From Phoronis australis (taxonomy: Eukaryota > Phoronida > Phoronidae), in contig NMRA01000009.1 in assembly GCA_002633005.1 (NCBI GenBank), positions 961,661 through 1,025,660 on the forward strand: a stretch of 64,000 nt of DNA, written 5' to 3'. The position numbers and the translations under genes are program-made. The notes under the pieces were generated by a model. That model saw only the letters and a program-made list of their open reading frames with translations, searched no databases and was not told the DNA's origin. Below are positions 12,201 through 20,943 of this stretch, piece after piece. How positions within the stretch are numbered: position 1 is the first letter of the stretch; each line of letters opens with the position of its first letter.

Positions 12201-15200
12201 TCCGGTGCATTTTAAGCATCTTTAGCAGAATTATAGCAAAGCCCATGGAAAATGTGTTTAACGCTGAGAATCACAGTTGTCTAACGGTTGACACATCAGA
12301 ATACTTGCTGATTGAAAAGGTCAAATTTTCAGAAGAAAAATGCACCTAAATGACCTGAAACTTTGGATTCCGATTTAATTTACCTGTGGCAATCAGACCA
12401 GTCAATTTGAAGTGTCTAGCTCAAAATTTTAGTTTGCATCTAATGACGTTTGACCTATTTCACCTGATTGGTTTACCCGATTACTTAGAAAAGTAATTTT
12501 TTAAATTGTCATGTCGACTTATACTTGTGCACCGAATTTGAAAAAGATAGCTTTAAAAGTGAAGGAGGAGTAGCATTTTGAAAATTACATGACCTTTGCA
12601 CCAAACGACCTCTTCCGGTGCAATATGGAATATGATTATACAACCAATCAAAATTTATATACTGTCAAAAGTCATATGCTGAATTTAAAGACCATACCTG
12701 CACCCAATTTGGAGTTATTAAGCCTTAAAGTTGGTCGGAAGAAGAATAAGAATAAGAAGAATAAGAATAAAATTGAAGAAAACCCATGAACAACAGTACT
12801 CTGTGCTTACACACGCAGAGTAATAATTAGAGTCCTACACATACTTTATGGTCAACTGCACAAGTGGAAACAAATTTATATACCATACATAAAACTAACC
12901 CCATATACCATACATATAACTAACCCACCGTCTGGTAATCATACAAATTCAATATCCACTTAATATATACCATATCTATAACTAACCCGTCTGATACTCA
13001 TACAAATTCTGTATTTTCACAACCAACATGATTTCCAAAAGCAGTCATGACAGTTGCTGACAAGTTTGCATTAACTGCTGACCACTTTCGACAATGACTG
13101 GGTAGATTTATTGATTTTCCTGTTTTTTGGAAACCAAGAGGAGCTAAAGAATGACAAAGAGCAGACACCTTTCATGGAGTGTTTTTAGTGTTTACACAAC
13201 AAATGCCATTATGTTGGATGGAAATATACAATTTGGAGACTTCATATTTAATAACACTAAACACAGCAAGAGCACCAACCTGACACAGTAGCACCCACCT
13301 GCCACAGTTGGGGACCAGTCCAAGGCGAATCCTTCCACTTGGTGGCCACTGAATGAGAACACAGGGGGAGGGGACTCTTCTGTGCGCACATATGTTGCCA
13401 TGATGCTAGAATCATTGACAGCATTTAGAGGTCGGCTCAAGTCCCATATATTGACCTTTCCCGTCTCTGACCAGCTGGCTGCTATATACTTGTCGCCTAC
13501 TTTCGTTGCCTGAAAACAAACATTAAAAGGCTGAGGAATTTCACTATGATTCAGGCCAACACTGATTGACCTATATAAAGCAAAATTTACTGAAAATTAC
13601 TTTGTTAAACATTTTCATCAGATGTCTACAGACCACTTTAACACCACCTACCCTGATCCTATTGACTCCACCATTATGTTTCATCATGGCTGCCTCCAGC
13701 TCTGGTTTATCATCTTCGTCTTCATCACTCGACTCATCGTCGTCATCTTCCTTCTGTTCCGTGGCATGAAGGTTGGACATCTTCATTACAATAACATGGT
13801 TAGCATGAGACCTCTCTGCCTGCGTGCCCGCCACTACATAGCAGGTCAAGGGAAATTCCTGTCGACAGTCACCCAAAGAATCTCTCAGCACATCAAAACT
13901 CAGACATGGAGCACCTAATGAATGGATGCAAAAGACACGTGTCAAATGATCTCAATACTTCACTATAACTCAGTTCCTTTGCTAAAAGCATGAGTTTTGA
14001 GACTTCCAGTTGAGGTAACAAAATACAGAAAAGTTGAATCAAATACTGGAATTTGCTTACTTGAGTTAGCAATGTTGCATCTGTCTCTCACGGACTTCAG
14101 CTTTGCTAGTGATGTTATTATTGTTCTGGCTAATAGGTGGCGTTTTAACTAGACGACGCGGCATTGCGGTCAGTACACTATCTGATAAGTGTGACAGATG
14201 GAACCTTAATCCAATTCATTAATTCAAAGAGGGACTCTTGATGTGTTCAAGCAAGCTCTCGATGAACACCTGAATCAGGTGAAAATGCCATTATGAAAAA
14301 ATACGCGTTGAGTAATGGCATATTCTGCACTTAAATTTTGAAAATTGCACTGTCTTGTAAAAAGCAGCAACAAAAAAAGAAAAAAAAAGCATCAGACAAT
14401 GAACGGCATCTGTACAGGTGATGTCAATTTCCTACACATATTTTACTTTTTCTATTCGTATTTTCGAGTGTGTACTCACTTATGTCAAGCCCTGTCTGTA
14501 CACTTTCTCATACAGATGCATGGGACCAAGTAGATGCATACAGCTGTACACTTTCTCATACAGATGCATGGGCCCAAGTAGATGCATACAGCCGTACACG
14601 CGAAAAATAAGTGAAGAAACACTAAGAACCTAAAGGGCCATGAATTGTGAAAGGAAAACAAAGAATAATCTAAGGTTATGCAAGACTTATCGAAAAGTCA
14701 GCATATTTAGTCAAACATCTACAAAAGCGTTGATTTTAACTCAGTAAAAGTGTGTATTTGGTGCAAGTAGTAAACCTGTAAAAGTTGATTTTTGAATTTA
14801 TACCAATCTGCCGTTAATTTAATCACATTTCTATGTGTTTTTAGAAAAATCTAGGAATTCATAGTACAACAAAGATATCAATACCACATTCATATTTCAT
14901 GTATATAAAATTTTCAAAATAATATCACAAAAATATTGATTTCATTTCATGCATTTTTTATTTTTTTCATATTTAATAGATATAAAAGTCCTACTTTTTA
15001 CCCCCTCTTGCAAAAAGTGGAACATTTTCAAAGAAATTCTACCAAACAGCATTTTGGAGAACACATTATACAGTATGGTATCTGAAAGTTTCATATGAAT
15101 ATTATTAGCCGTTTCTCAGATATGTTCGCGAGTTAGCCAAATCTGGACATTTTTCTAAAAGTGTCCTACAACACGTTTGAAATCACTCGTGCAGTGCAGC

Positions 15201-16595
15201 TGTGGAAACTCAGACTAAAACATTTTATTCACCACTAGGGGGAGCAATGTAAGTTCATACCATACACAAAAAGTCCCACTGTCTCCAGAACTGAAATTTT
15301 GTGAAAACTACACTTTAATGGAAGTTTAATAATAGAGACAAGAAATGAATAAACACAAAAGGGCACAGCAGTTGCCGAATCGGTACAAAAGTTGGAACTT
15401 GTCCTCATCTCTACAAAGGAAACACTTCAGTTTCAAGATTCATCACGGGGTATTTGAGATGTAGAGATAGGGGTCTGACTGTAAGACAAAGATGACAGCC
15501 ACATGTACTCACATGTGGGTTCTTAAGAACGGAAAATTGGGCAATTACTTTGTGCAAAATAGGACAGATATAACAATAGCCAGAGTAATGCCCTACTTAC
15601 CTGTCTGACACTGGTGATACATTTTATAAGCTGATTCATCACATACTAGTTCTTCATCATTTGCTAATTCCTGCCCAGGCAGATACACTTTGGCATCTAC
15701 TGAACTTTCTGAAAAATAAAACAGACATGCAAAAAATTGAGATCTACAATTGTTTCCTCGTCCATCTTCAGCCTCCTATTACATACCTAATTTGCAATCA
15801 GATAAACAAAACTTAATTGTAAAACAGACATGTTGCAACAAAAATGAGCATGCAAAATCATGAACAGTGAATACGTGGAGTCATTTCACTATCGAACCTT
15901 AGTCACCACCATCCCAAGCTGCTGTTTTCAACCCGACTTTGAAAGGTCACGTCAAAATTACAAACTTCTAACTGAAAATCAAGTAAGCGAGAGTAAATCT
16001 TTTCAGTAAAGCAATAAACAAATTCCATTAGGTCCATTCTTTTTATTATGTATAATTAGGAACAATAAATCATGTTCAAAAGTAACACAAAGGATTCCAT
16101 TCAAAACATGAACAAGGTTTTCAAAAATGGTGCGGCATGAGACTTAAACTGCACATCAAATCTATATTATCTCCAACTAACCTGCCCATCTCAGAGGAGC
16201 GGGGGTAGGATGATTATCTCCTACTAACCTGCCCATCTCAGAGGAGCGGGGGTAGGATGATTATCTCCTACTAACCTGCCCATCTCAGAGGAGCGGGGTA
16301 GGATGATTATCTCCAACTAACCTGGCCATCTCAGAGGAGCGGGGGTAGGACGAGTGGAAAGACAAACAATTTTAAGTAGAAATTCAAAAGGTAGTGCCAT
16401 TTTGAACAACTTATTGTGCCCAAATTTGATGATAAAAAGTACTTACTTAAGCAGTGTCTTAGAAATTGCGAACACATGGTTCCAACTTGTGTCAAAGTAC
16501 GTACCCTCGCCGTCCTCCCCCATGTCTTCATCGTCATCATCACCATCACCATCAATGAACTCCACATCATCAGACACTTCATCTCCGTCATTCAT
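5926..16595 (-). CDS. GRWD1: GRWD1, glutamate-rich WD40-repeat chaperone (complete, seven exons)
   Basis: In transcription order the coding exons are 16595-16505, 15708-15601, 13914-13652, 13509-13299, 10780-10638, 10394-10197 and 6237-5926 (TGA). All introns are GT..AG and the lengths sum to 1,326 nt, or 441 residues, against about 446 for the vertebrate protein. GRWD1 (yeast Rrb1) is a nuclear/nucleolar WD40 chaperone for ribosomal protein L3 and histones. Seen: an acidic N-terminus (DGDGDDDDEDMGEDGE), a histone-binding-type motif ending YKMYHQCQTGAPCLSFDV, an acidic loop EDDDDESSDEDEDD, then WD repeats with GGVNRIR, GHQVEGFALDWSP, AHTASVEDIQWSP, SIRIWDIRESPAKAC, LLSGGDDGMIKVWDLR and VTSVEWHPTDSTVYAASGSDD-type blocks (written here GSDDQITLWDLAVERD), ending GFNIFRTISV. 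The start at 16595 (MNDGDEV) gives the right length, but an acceptor-like CACAG sits at 16611-16607, so a further 5' coding exon is possible. Confidence 0.95.
6590..7150 (-). repeat. Dispersed intronic repeat, GRWD1 copy
   Basis: Contains repeated gccactag(a/g)gggca boxes and the block ttcacgaaaatccatccaag followed by aactacgaagatacagaggc. The reverse complement matches the intronic repeat at about 33870-34430 and 37730-38275 in the coiled-coil gene. Family unknown; it looks like an old non-autonomous element. Confidence 0.7.
7598..9187. mobile_element. Putative non-autonomous DNA transposon bounded by inverted repeats
   Basis: The outer inverted repeat tgaaaaatgacccc at 7598 returns as ggggtcatttttca at 9174-9187. 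An inner perfect 19-bp repeat, ggtctaaatttaatgtgaa at 7658-7676, returns inverted at 9138-9156. The interior has extra tgacccgggt boxes and no transposase that I can recognise; open frames at 8297-8617 and 8860-9093 lack motifs. Exact ends and target duplication are not resolved. It sits in the largest GRWD1 intron. Confidence 0.5.
9887..9921. repeat. Small inverted repeat (12-bp arms)
   Basis: cactgcgagccc pairs with gggctcccagtg with one mismatch and an 11-nt loop. Intronic; no known function. Confidence 0.5.
10197..10394 (-). CDS. GRWD1: GRWD1 exon (central WD repeats)
   Basis: Acceptor attaag, donor ACG|GTAAGT. Encodes VFASCSVDKSIRIWDIRES, AHQRDVNVISWNRNEPFLL and GGDDGMIKVWDLRLF. Two classic WD dipeptides are present. 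Confidence 0.96.
10638..10780 (-). CDS. GRWD1: GRWD1 exon (GDCNKNIHVW)
   Basis: Acceptor ttttcag, donor ACA|GTGAGT. Encodes GRLASGDCNKNIHVWNVQ and FSAHTASVEDIQWSPNEAT. Confidence 0.95.
11600..11622. repeat. 23-bp perfect odd palindrome
   Basis: Eleven bases ttattgtcacg, a central g, then the exact inverse. It lies in a GRWD1 intron just upstream of the tandem repeat that starts at about 11766. Confidence 0.7.
11766..12625. repeat. Tandem array, ~0.42-kb unit, about two copies
   Basis: The landmark ttccggtgca recurs at about 11766, 12199 and 12611. Between landmarks the copies share ttcagaagaaaaatgcacct, ctagctcaaaattttagttt, and an atgacctttgacc box. Divergence is roughly 25%, so the array is old. 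A third copy is truncated and runs into an (AAGAAT)n tail at 12738-12781. Confidence 0.75.
12738..12781. repeat. (AAGAAT)n simple tail
   Basis: aagaataagaataagaag-type run ending the array above, like the simple-repeat 3' tails of non-LTR elements. Confidence 0.6.
13299..13509 (-). CDS. GRWD1: GRWD1 exon (first WD blades)
   Basis: Acceptor ttttcag, donor GCAG|GTGGGT. Encodes ATKVGDKYIAASWSETGKV, IWDLSRPLNAV, and FSFSGHQVEGFALDWSPTV. Confidence 0.95.
13652..13914 (-). CDS. GRWD1: GRWD1 exon (CLSFDV, acidic loop)
   Basis: Acceptor cattag, donor AGG|GTAGGT. Encodes APCLSFDVLRDSLGDCR, AGTQAERSHANHVIVMKM, the Glu/Asp/Ser acidic run and KHNGGVNRIR. Confidence 0.95.
14495..14600. repeat. Two-copy 48-bp tandem duplication
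   Basis: The block tacactttctcatacagatg, catggg(a/c)ccaagtagatgc, atacagc is present twice in succession in a GRWD1 intron. Confidence 0.8.
15601..15708 (-). CDS. GRWD1: GRWD1 exon (KVYLPGQE / YKMYHQ)
   Basis: Not an isolated ORF, but clear on splicing: acceptor tttcag, donor ACAG|GTAAGT. Encodes ESSVDAKVYLPGQELANDEE and AYKMYHQCQT, matching the vertebrate KVYLPG..EEAYVLYHRAQTG region. Confidence 0.92.
16168..16350. repeat. 47-bp minisatellite (~4 copies) in GRWD1 intron
   Basis: Units share tcagaggagcgggggtagga and tgattatctcc(t/a)actaacc. Copies are almost identical, so the array is young. On the GRWD1 strand every unit carries a donor-like CAG|GTTAGT. Confidence 0.9.
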
Positions 16596-16606
16596 TGCAG
16601 TATCTC
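16505..16606 (-). CDS. GRWD1: GRWD1 first recognised coding exon (acidic N-terminus)
   Basis: Donor GAGG|GTACGT. Encodes MNDGDEVSDDVEFIDG and the Asp/Glu run that follows. ATG at 16595-16593. The upstream acceptor-like CACAG would extend the exon to 16606 if translation begins in an earlier exon that I did not find. Confidence 0.8.
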
Positions 16607-17795
16607 CTGTGAGAAAGGATGGGTTTAAAGACATAAGCAACCTCCTGAAAAATCCATCTACGGTTGAATGGAACTTATGAGACCAAGACATTGATGCTTA
16701 AGCCCAGGTGAAGTGTAATTTGGAGAAAATCCAGCATACATTTCGTATCAGGATGTGTCACAGCCTATATAATGAGTATTTTTGAAGGTCACGTGAAGAG
16801 ACCAGAGGCTTATTCTTTTAAAATCTTCTTGTAGGTACTTTTTGTATTAGCTGTGAAGGTATCAATCATTCCAATTGAAAACCTTGTCTGACAAAAGTGT
16901 CAAGTAAGCTAGCACATTTGGACACAACTTGTTGCAGGCAACACGTCGCTTGCAATTTGTAACAGGGGCAACATCAGTCTCTATCACTTTATGAAGCCAT
17001 TTAAACCCCACATATTTTAAACAGCGGGAGCCAAATTCCCGCTACCTGGTAGGAAGTATTCACCTCGTCAAAGATACAAGTTGCACTTAAAATTAGTTAT
17101 AAAACCCTTCAATCTCTTCAGCAAATTCTTCCTTGTGCCTGGCGATTTTTACACTGTGCACGCCAAGGGGATACGACGTCATACCACCTACATTGTGCAG
17201 TGTTAAATATGGAGAGTTTCCGATTTTGGGAACTGAACGAGGGACTTTTCTCCGAGTTGGAAGGAATTAAATACATTGATGGCCTCCTAGTAGTGAGAAC
17301 AGCATATTTAAATTTTTTTAGAGAATTATGCATGTAATATACATTATAAGAAAGCTCTTCCCGAGACTAAGAGAAAGGTGCAAAAAATTTTTAAAATCAG
17401 ACTTACGGTTCCGGAGAAAATGTTTTTGTGTCAAAATCTGGGAGTCAACCGACACTCACCTTGCCCGTTACAACCGTTTAAGTGAAAGACAATGCAACAA
17501 ACGTCGTTTTCTTGCGTCATTCTCGACCTTTTGTAACAATGAAAAGTATGTTGTTGTTTTGAAAACAGTATGCTCATGTCACCGGCATGCGCCATTTCCT
17601 AAATTTTGGCGACAGCTTCGCAGCAGCAAAAATTGTTCTGAAATTCGGTTTTTCCATATCAAAATTCCAATCACTTGTAACTAAATGAAACCAGTTGCTA
17701 TAATTTGTTGTGACATCTACGCACGCTTGTGGAAGAAGTACTGTTGATTGAAGAATCGGGAAAAAAGAAACTGGCCAATAGGTGACACAATATTT

Positions 17796-17876
17796 CATGG
17801 TGCCGAAAACCGTCGCTAAAGATCGCTCCACAACTTTATTGTGGAGCAATCTTTAGCGACGGCTTTCGGCGCCATG
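17796..17876. repeat. Near-perfect inverted repeat: 38-bp arms, 5-nt loop
   Basis: Left arm 17796-17833 starts catggtgccgaaaaccgtcg; right arm 17839-17876 ends ggctttcggcgccatg; the loop is cttta. Only three arm mismatches, all transitions. A second 15-bp palindrome, gctaaagtctttagc, follows at 17876-17890 and reuses the gctaaag motif of the arms. Confidence 0.9.
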
Positions 17877-18945
17877 CTAAAGTCTTTAGCAACAGAACAG
17901 AATAATGGTAGAACGCCATTTTTTCCAACAGCGTTAAATAATTTAGTTTACTCAAGGAAGACTGTAGTTTTTAATGACATTAATTTTACCCGCATCAGCA
18001 CAAAGCTGTATAATTAGTATACAGCACTGTACCAAGGCTAAGACCAGTCGGCTGTCGAATAAGATCGACTTATATGGAGGTAGGGAGGGCAATCGAAAAG
18101 TAGGTCACGGTGCTCCATATCTGCCTCCGTGTAAAACCCACGTTGGTAAATTACCCGATTTCAGACTCCAAAGTTAACTATAAGACAATTTTGTGTTATA
18201 AATCGTTATCTTAGGCTTTATTTGTAAGTTTGTAATCTTTTTGTCTCGAATTATCGCCGATAAATTATTTTTTGTAAGCTTTTTTTAACCGCACGACTTT
18301 CCGCCATGCGATCAACTTTCGAAAAAGTGCCTCTTGTTCCTCCTGTCCAAAAGAGCACTATACTCTCGAATACAAACATGAAATTTGGACAGGATGTAGT
18401 TTAGATGCATGCGCATCTCCTCAAGTTGTTTTCTCAAAGTCAAGGCCAAGTTTTCATGGCGAGTTTTCGATAATCCGGAAAGCCTAATTTTGATCGGTTG
18501 GGAGATTGATGTTTTTCCAGTTGCGCAATATCCCCCCCCCCCGATTTTTAGATGAAGTATTTATCACTCTTTTAATTGGTAATTATTTCTTTTTCAGAAA
18601 TTCTGTCAAACTGCTGTGCATTGGCACTTTTCAAACAGCAGTCTTTAATTCACTAAGTCGCCGCACGTCAGCGCCACGAGCAGCTACGTTGAAGTTCAAT
18701 GGCATCGCAACTTCACCATTCGAAATAAAGTTGTTACAAAGAGTTTTTGTTGCGTAAATGATGAAATTCTTCATGTTAAGAGTGATTTGTTTTCCCAAAT
18801 GGTCTTTTGTCTACTTTCTGATGTTTTCTTGCTATGATACGATCTAATAGTACATGGGTGGCACCCAGCACCGAAAAAAGTGGGGGAGCAATAGCCTTTC
18901 CCAGCCCCCTGTTAGGCAATGATGTGTTGCCCATGTAGTAGTATT

Positions 18946-19111
18946 CAGGGGCAGATCTAGGATTTTTGGATGGGAGGGGGGACCAGGGCAGAGTGTTACG
19001 CAGGCTTTTACCCGTAAGATATTTGCACCCTCAAACTGCCAAATGAAATCTGGGAGTTTTAGGGAAGGGGGCACTAGCTGACCCCCTTGCCCCTCCCCAA
19101 ATCCACCAATG
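18946..19111. mobile_element. hAT-like MITE fragment (tentative)
   Basis: The left edge caggggcagatctaggattt resembles common hAT-family termini. The right edge reads ccccaaatccaccaatg, a degenerate inverse. Interior is G-rich. No convincing 8-bp target duplication, so the ends or the family may be wrong. Confidence 0.35.
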
Positions 19112-19271
19112 TTGTCTTTTGGTTTGATGTGAAATTTCCTCCTAGCTCAGATGTATTTATTTCTGAGCTGATGTGTTGTTTTTTGCTCTTTACCTTTTAA
19201 GCTGTGTAATCCATTTTCATCAAACATGAGGTTGATGATGAGCCTGTTCCATGTGCTAACAACACATTTAA

Positions 19272-19420
19272 AGGCGAAGGCAACCTTTTTCCATGTCATT
19301 TTGAGCTAAAATAAGGTTGGTTGGTTATCCTAGACATATTTTCCAATTAATTAAAGCTTTAAGTAATTTTATAAATTACTTGTCCGCTACTCCGGAAGTG
19401 ACGTTTTAGGAGGCAAGCGG
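19272..19420. repeat. Left terminal inverted repeat of Kolobok-like element
   Basis: Pairs with 20793-20939. Shared blocks include aggcgaaggcaaccttttt, ttgagctaaaataaggttgg, and the GC-rich inner block gtccgctactccggaagtga ahead of cgttttaggaggcaagc. Confidence 0.9.
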
Positions 19421-19605
19421 TTCCCACCACTTGGTTTTGCGTTGATTTTACCGTGCGAATCTGTTCTATTCTACATTTGTTTCGTGCCGTTTTTCAACAA
19501 TTGTCGCCACCATTTTCCATCAGCGAGTATTTTGCGGCAAGATAGGTTAGTAGAGAACTCAACTACGTTGGATTTAGGGATTGTTTAGAGTGTTGTAAGC
19601 TGAAA

Positions 19606-19912
19606 ATGGCTGGAGTCAGTGACCCGTATCACAGTGACAGTAGTGTGAGTGACGGAGACCTTGTTCACAGCAGCGGTGACGCGGAATTTTTTCACGGACA
19701 TTCAGTGGGTGGGTACATGTTTGAGCCCGAGTATAACTAGGCAGAGTACACACAGGCACAGGCAGCTGTTGAGAGAAACGAGGCGGCTACTGAGGACAGA
19801 AGTGGTGACACATCTTGGTGCAAATGCACTGTTTGCATTGTTATGCCTACCTCAATGGAATGCTTGTGCTGTTCAGAGTTCGACAAGGCCAAGCCACTAC
19901 TGGACATGGTTA
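19606..19912 (+). pseudogene. Broken transposon ORF with P2X7 C-terminal ('ballast'-type) Cys motif
   Basis: Reading from ATG 19606: MAGVSDPYHSDSSVSDGD, then GYMFEPEYN and a TAG at 19738-19740, then in the same frame a Ser/Glu linker and WCKCTVCIVMPTSMECLCC, SEFDKAKPLLDMVK and a TGA. The WCxCxxCxxMPTxxExxCC pattern preceded by Y-F-E-P is the zinc-binding domain found at the P2X7 receptor C-terminus and in many transposon-linked invertebrate proteins. The domain's C-terminal half (its CLN..W region) is missing. One in-frame stop plus truncation mean it is inactive. Confidence 0.75.
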
Positions 19913-19914
19913 AG

Positions 19915-20700
19915 TGAACCTCCAGCATACCACAGACAGAGGAACAACTGTCCCACTTGCCAGAGTGTCCCGCGACACACTCCCACTGGATGGTGACCTG
20001 AGCACCCAAACTGCTTACACCGTGTCGTGTGACTCCCTCGCCACACACCTGGCACCTTCTAAATAGCTCCAATACGTTACAGAAGTCCACAATAAACTTA
20101 TCAAAGTTTAGCTCATCGATCTGCACGACGAACTGTCCTCTTCACTGGGTGTCGAACTGAGCCCACTACTCAATATCGCTGCAGGGCTGCTTAGAGGCTC
20201 TGGGCTGGAGAAAACAGCACAGGGCGAATCACTACTGGTTCCAGGAATTGCACGTTCTGGGGTACGTTCGGAGGCACGGGTGACAGTAGATGAAGTGCCT
20301 CCACTGGCTCCAGTCACTGTACTGGCCACAGCTCGCGAGGCTTCTCGCTTCAAAAACGCACTTCTCGGGGGTGGCGACGGGGCACTGCCGGGAATCAACA
20401 CAGACGGAATGGCATCCTTCTTCAGACGTTGTTTCACAGGGACCTTCATCAGTTCAGCGTACAAATCCCTTTCGTAATCGGACAGCAGAAAGTGCTTGCC
20501 ACACACACGGTAATTCTCCACAGCACTGCTTTGTAAGTTGCGTGGACCGGTAACGCTGCGTTCTCCACACGAATGAGGCAAGTACGGCGAAGTGTGTCAT
20601 CCATCGGAAAGCAATGCAAAGGTACTCCCAAAGCGCGCGTGAGCCGATAATTAGTACATCCTGGTACGCAGCATGTTGACTGACTAGTAAATGAAAGCAA
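19915..20700 (-). pseudogene. Broken THAP-domain transposase N-terminus
   Basis: Minus-strand translation gives STCCVPGCTNYRLTRALGVP, LHCFPMDDTLRRTCLIRV, then, after a one-base frame change near 20575, NLQSSAVENYRVCGKHFLL, SDYERDLYAELMK and DAIPSVLIPG. This is a THAP zinc finger: CxxxC, C-F-P, C-x-x-H-F and the A-[IV]-P-S motif. A Ser/Thr/Pro linker and RCQVCGEGVTRHG, VTIQWECVAGHSGKWDS follow, resembling the region after THAP in transposases of this type (C..C...G...W.C..GH..W.S). The catalytic domain is absent, so the copy cannot transpose by itself. Confidence 0.75.
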
Positions 20701-20792
20701 ACGACGACGGAACTTAACACAACCGAGGTAGAACAATGACTGACTCGGCAGCTCTCAAAGTCAGACTATATGAAAAGAAATTGGCGTGAAAT

Positions 20793-20939
20793 GCTTGCCT
20801 CCTAAAACGTCACTTCCGGAGTAGCGGACGAGTAATTAATAAAATTATGAAAAGCTGTAATTAAGTGGAAAATATGTCTACGATAACCAACCAACCTTAT
20901 TTTAGCTCAAAATGACATGGAAAAAGGTTGCCTTCGCCT
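20793..20939. repeat. Right terminal inverted repeat of Kolobok-like element
   Basis: Inverted copy of 19272-19420; ends ggttgccttcgcct immediately before TTAA. Confidence 0.9.
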
Positions 20940-20943
20940 TTAA

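Larger units (their letters stand above)
16607..19267. other. Gene-free region upstream of GRWD1
   Basis: No conserved exon or promoter motif identified. It holds the 38-bp hairpin (17796), a C10 run near 18531, and the MITE-like segment at 18946. Open frames at 17118-17849 and 17974-18177 show no family motif. An unrecognised GRWD1 5' UTR exon may lie here. Confidence 0.5.
19272..20939. mobile_element. TTAA-flanked THAP DNA transposon (Kolobok-like), internally deleted
   Basis: A 1,668-bp element with about 150-bp terminal inverted repeats: 19272-19420 and 20793-20939, starting aggcgaaggcaac, roughly 93-95% identical. It is flanked on both sides by TTAA (19268-19271 and 20940-20943). TTAA duplications together with a THAP-domain protein are the hallmarks of the Kolobok superfamily. 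Two convergent broken genes lie inside: a plus-strand gene with a P2X7 C-terminal 'ballast'-type Cys motif, and a minus-strand THAP plus transposase N-terminus. They meet near 19915, which I read as an internal deletion junction. piggyBac also uses TTAA but has neither THAP nor these termini. Confidence 0.85.

Noticed and set aside
13566-13918. Plus-strand frames with poly-Ser
   Set aside because: Antisense of the GRWD1 acidic exon.
19737-20126. Minus-strand 129-codon frame as an intact gene
   Set aside because: Only its first half resembles the THAP transposase continuation; the rest runs antisense through the ballast motif beyond the deletion junction.
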